Source: Bacteroidetes bacterium UBA6183 (GTDB taxonomy: Bacteria; Bacteroidota; Bacteroidia; UKL13-3). Taken from it: 64,000 nucleotides of DNA. A program made the position numbers and the translations under genes. The stretch covers positions 6,676 to 70,675 of the forward strand of contig DITN01000007.1 in assembly GCA_002422865.1 (NCBI GenBank), written 5' to 3'. A model generated the notes under the pieces. The model did no database searches, was not told the origin of the DNA, and saw only the letters and a list, made by a program, of their open reading frames with translations. Shown one piece after another: positions 62,268 through 64,000 of the stretch; within the stretch, counting starts at the first letter, position 1, and each line of letters begins with the position of its first letter.

Positions 62268-63806
62268 TTAGTTAATTGTGATAATCCCAAATCTATGCGA
62301 TTTGCCTTTTTCAGCATAGATAAGTGTTTGTTTGTCGTTTAACTTTTGGTTGTATTTAGGCACAAATGCTGATTTACCTTCTGATTTAGACTTAAAGAAA
62401 ATTTCAGTACTATACTCTCCTGTTTTTTGATTAACGGTGGCTAATGCAACTACCAATTTTTTCGGGTTGCGTGTAGAGGCAATGTATTTACCCTTTTTAT
62501 CAGGTTTACTTTTTGGTGATAAGTTTTTAGGGTTGTCATTAAACATCATGTAAAGATTTTCTTTGTCGCTTACAAAAACATATGATGAATAATGACCCCC
62601 ATCATCTTTACTTACTTGTCTCTTAGGTACTTTTTGTACCCAGTTTAACTCCGCATTTTTGGTTAAACTAACCACCATAATATCGTTGTAATAATAGGTA
62701 TAAGTGGTTCTTGTTATACCAGTTCTTGGATCGGTAACGGTTGTAATAATTAATTGATAAGCTTCACTAACAATAAAAAAGTCACCATTTTCTTTTACCA
62801 AAATTTGGCGCACATCATAATTCATTTGAATACCTTTTCCCTTTTTGGCAGCTCTTTCAGTTGTAAATAAAAGTAGATCTTTTTTGCTAAATGGAACAGT
62901 TTTTTCTAACTCGGTTGCGAGAGTTTTGGTATTTATTCTGGTTAAAAATACACCTTGAATACCCCCTTTTTTGTCGTAGTAAAAGCCGGTGAATTGTAAT
63001 TGACCGTCTACATAGGCAAAGTTTAAGTCTGAAATTCTGAAGGCTTTTCCAAACTCAACTTTAACCTCTTCCAATTTATTGGTAGTTGGGTAGTATGCAA
63101 AAACCACTTTTTTAACTATGTCTTTAGATATTGGTAATTCACCGTACATATACACATTACCTATGTCGTCTATTTGATAACCTAAAATACTGAATTTACT
63201 GTCTTTGTAAGGTAATTCAATTGGTTTTTCCCATACCAATTTAAAGTCAACATCGTAAAGTTTATAGTTAACTTGGTCGTTACCTTTTTTGGTGTAACCT
63301 TCGTTATGTGTAATTAGAAACTTTTCCGAGCTTTCGATATAGTGTATATCAAAGTTACCTCTATCTTTTTTGCCCTTGTAAAAAATTTCATCAATTAATT
63401 TTACTTCATGTTTTGTACCTGATTTATCAAGCACGGTCATGTAAAGCCTATTAACATCTGCTTTTTGGTCAACCTGTGAATTGAAAACTAATATTTTGTC
63501 CTTTACTTTGTAAATAGCCTCCCTTGGTGCACGTTTTTTGTTTATCTCATTAGGGATATCAATAGTGTATTCAACCTCATGGTCTAAATTTTGACGAGCA
63601 ATGCTGCTTTTAGATGCGCTAAACAAGCTACCAACTGTACTTTTTGTGATAAAGTATCCATTGGCATCACTACCAATTACCCCGCCAATATTGGTTAGTT
63701 TTTCAGTCTTGACTTCATTACCCCACTTTACATCAATGTTTTGGGCTGTTCCCAGATTATAAAAGGCAAAAATAGCGATAGCCAGATTGAGTAGATTTTT
63801 TTTCAT
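62268..63806 (-). CDS. Secreted protein of unknown function
   Basis: 512 residues with a signal peptide (LNLAIAIFAFYN, cleavage after GTAQ about residue 21). The mature part is a long chain of beta strands with Lys/Asp/Tyr-rich turns, repeated KxxxVFxSxxD and VxKxGDFxI-type segments that suggest a beta-propeller-like fold but fit no family I recognise. It is the first gene of the operon; the protease gene follows about 40 bases later. Promoter box at 63855. Function unknown. Confidence 0.68.
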   Translation of the reverse strand: MKKNLLNLAIAIFAFYNLGTAQNIDVKWGNEVKTEKLTNIGGVIGSDANGYFITKSTVGSLFSASKSSIARQNLDHEVEYTIDIPNEINKKRAPREAIYKVKDKILVFNSQVDQKADVNRLYMTVLDKSGTKHEVKLIDEIFYKGKKDRGNFDIHYIESSEKFLITHNEGYTKKGNDQVNYKLYDVDFKLVWEKPIELPYKDSKFSILGYQIDDIGNVYMYGELPISKDIVKKVVFAYYPTTNKLEEVKVEFGKAFRISDLNFAYVDGQLQFTGFYYDKKGGIQGVFLTRINTKTLATELEKTVPFSKKDLLLFTTERAAKKGKGIQMNYDVRQILVKENGDFFIVSEAYQLIITTVTDPRTGITRTTYTYYYNDIMVVSLTKNAELNWVQKVPKRQVSKDDGGHYSSYVFVSDKENLYMMFNDNPKNLSPKSKPDKKGKYIASTRNPKKLVVALATVNQKTGEYSTEIFFKSKSEGKSAFVPKYNQKLNDKQTLIYAEKGKSHRFGIITIN

Positions 63807-63854
63807 ATGTAAATAAAATTAGATGTAGCAATTAATGATTTAGCGCTTATAATT

Positions 63855-63862
63855 CAAAGTTA
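63855..63862 (-). promoter_or_regulatory. Promoter -7 box of the envelope operon (TAACTTTG)
   Basis: Perfect TAnnTTTG on the minus strand about 48 bases before the ATG at 63806. Confidence 0.6.
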
Positions 63863-63923
63863 TATTTTAATTTCAAGCGCACGGGCTATATAACTGCAAT
63901 GTTTTTTGGCATTGATGCAATAA

Positions 63924-63950
63924 AAATGGCCCCCATTTAGGTGGCCATTT
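63924..63950 (-). terminator. Terminator of the gene entering from the right
   Basis: Arms AAATGGCC and GGCCATTT followed, on the minus strand, by a U-run; lies 12 bases after the stop at 63962. Confidence 0.75.
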
Positions 63951-63961
63951 CAAATTTTCGT

Positions 63962-64000
63962 TTACTTCAAATTATCCAACATGTCTTTGGTCATGCTTGC
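63962..64000 (-). CDS. 3' end of a gene continuing to the right
   Basis: Thirteen codons end in a TAA at 63962; the visible C-terminus reads ASMTKDMLDNLK. The terminator just beyond supports a real gene end. Too short to identify. Confidence 0.45.
   Translation of the reverse strand, partial: ASMTKDMLDNLK

Overview
The window looks like a chromosomal segment of an AT-rich member of the Bacteroidota, probably near the Chitinophagales/Sphingobacteriales. Evidence read from the sequence: a secreted protein with a type IX secretion (Por) C-terminal sorting domain, Bacteroidota-type promoters (TAnnTTTG, with TTTG about 18-20 bases upstream in the best cases), Bacteroidota-specific families (DUF4468, DUF4382, the LptC/LptE neighbourhood, PorT-like barrel proteins), menaquinone genes, and weak Shine-Dalgarno use. 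I see no rRNA, insertion sequence, phage, integrase or CRISPR array. It reads as core and envelope-biology chromosome.

Layout. 1-4006 (minus): glycosyltransferase, rfbC, NAD-epimerase, rfbD and a conserved unknown, a surface-sugar operon. 4104-4811: FNR-like regulator. 5043-10664: ABC exporter, porin, MATE and DMT transporters. 10736-14147: DUF4468 protein, menD and menB. 14222-17683: T9SS cargo protein, crotonase, B12-binding mutase subunit, lipoprotein. 17695-22280: gltX, radC, metG. 22347-29425 (minus): six close-packed genes that look like a polysaccharide system (LtaS-like transferase, YaiO barrel, Hpt, receiver, HEAT protein, processive GT2). 29498-30715: flavoprotein. 30933-36500: receiver, hybrid kinase, sigma-54 activator, then an envelope gene pair behind a sigma-54-like promoter. 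36675-44591: rsfS/birA divergent pair, coaX, outer-membrane protein, lptC, membrane protein, citrate synthase, lptE, TPR protein, secG. 44651-47819: unknown protein, trans-envelope anti-sigma/barrel protein and its ECF sigma factor. 48006-50001: groES-groL. 50189-56671: two related secreted repeat proteins, a serine hydrolase, hisS, an aldehyde dehydrogenase, a receiver. 56727-59351: double-AAA protein. 59644-59910: tRNA-Ser(GCU), tRNA-Pro(UGG). 60031-63806: three-gene envelope operon with a lipoprotein trypsin-like protease.

Themes. Envelope construction and its regulation dominate: LPS transport (LptC, LptE), surface sugars, porins, barrels, SecG, T9SS cargo. There is an unusual density of phosphorelay parts: a hybrid kinase with its own Hpt, a lone Hpt, three lone receivers and a sigma-54 activator. 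The strongest candidates for undescribed biology are the 22.3-29.4 kb polysaccharide/Hpt/receiver operon, the self-contained sigma-54 circuit at 30.9-36.5 kb with a visible dyad and promoter, the double-AAA protein with a duplicated N-terminal domain, and the sigma factor paired with a protein that appears to span both membranes. All functions are assigned by reading protein motifs; no database search was run.
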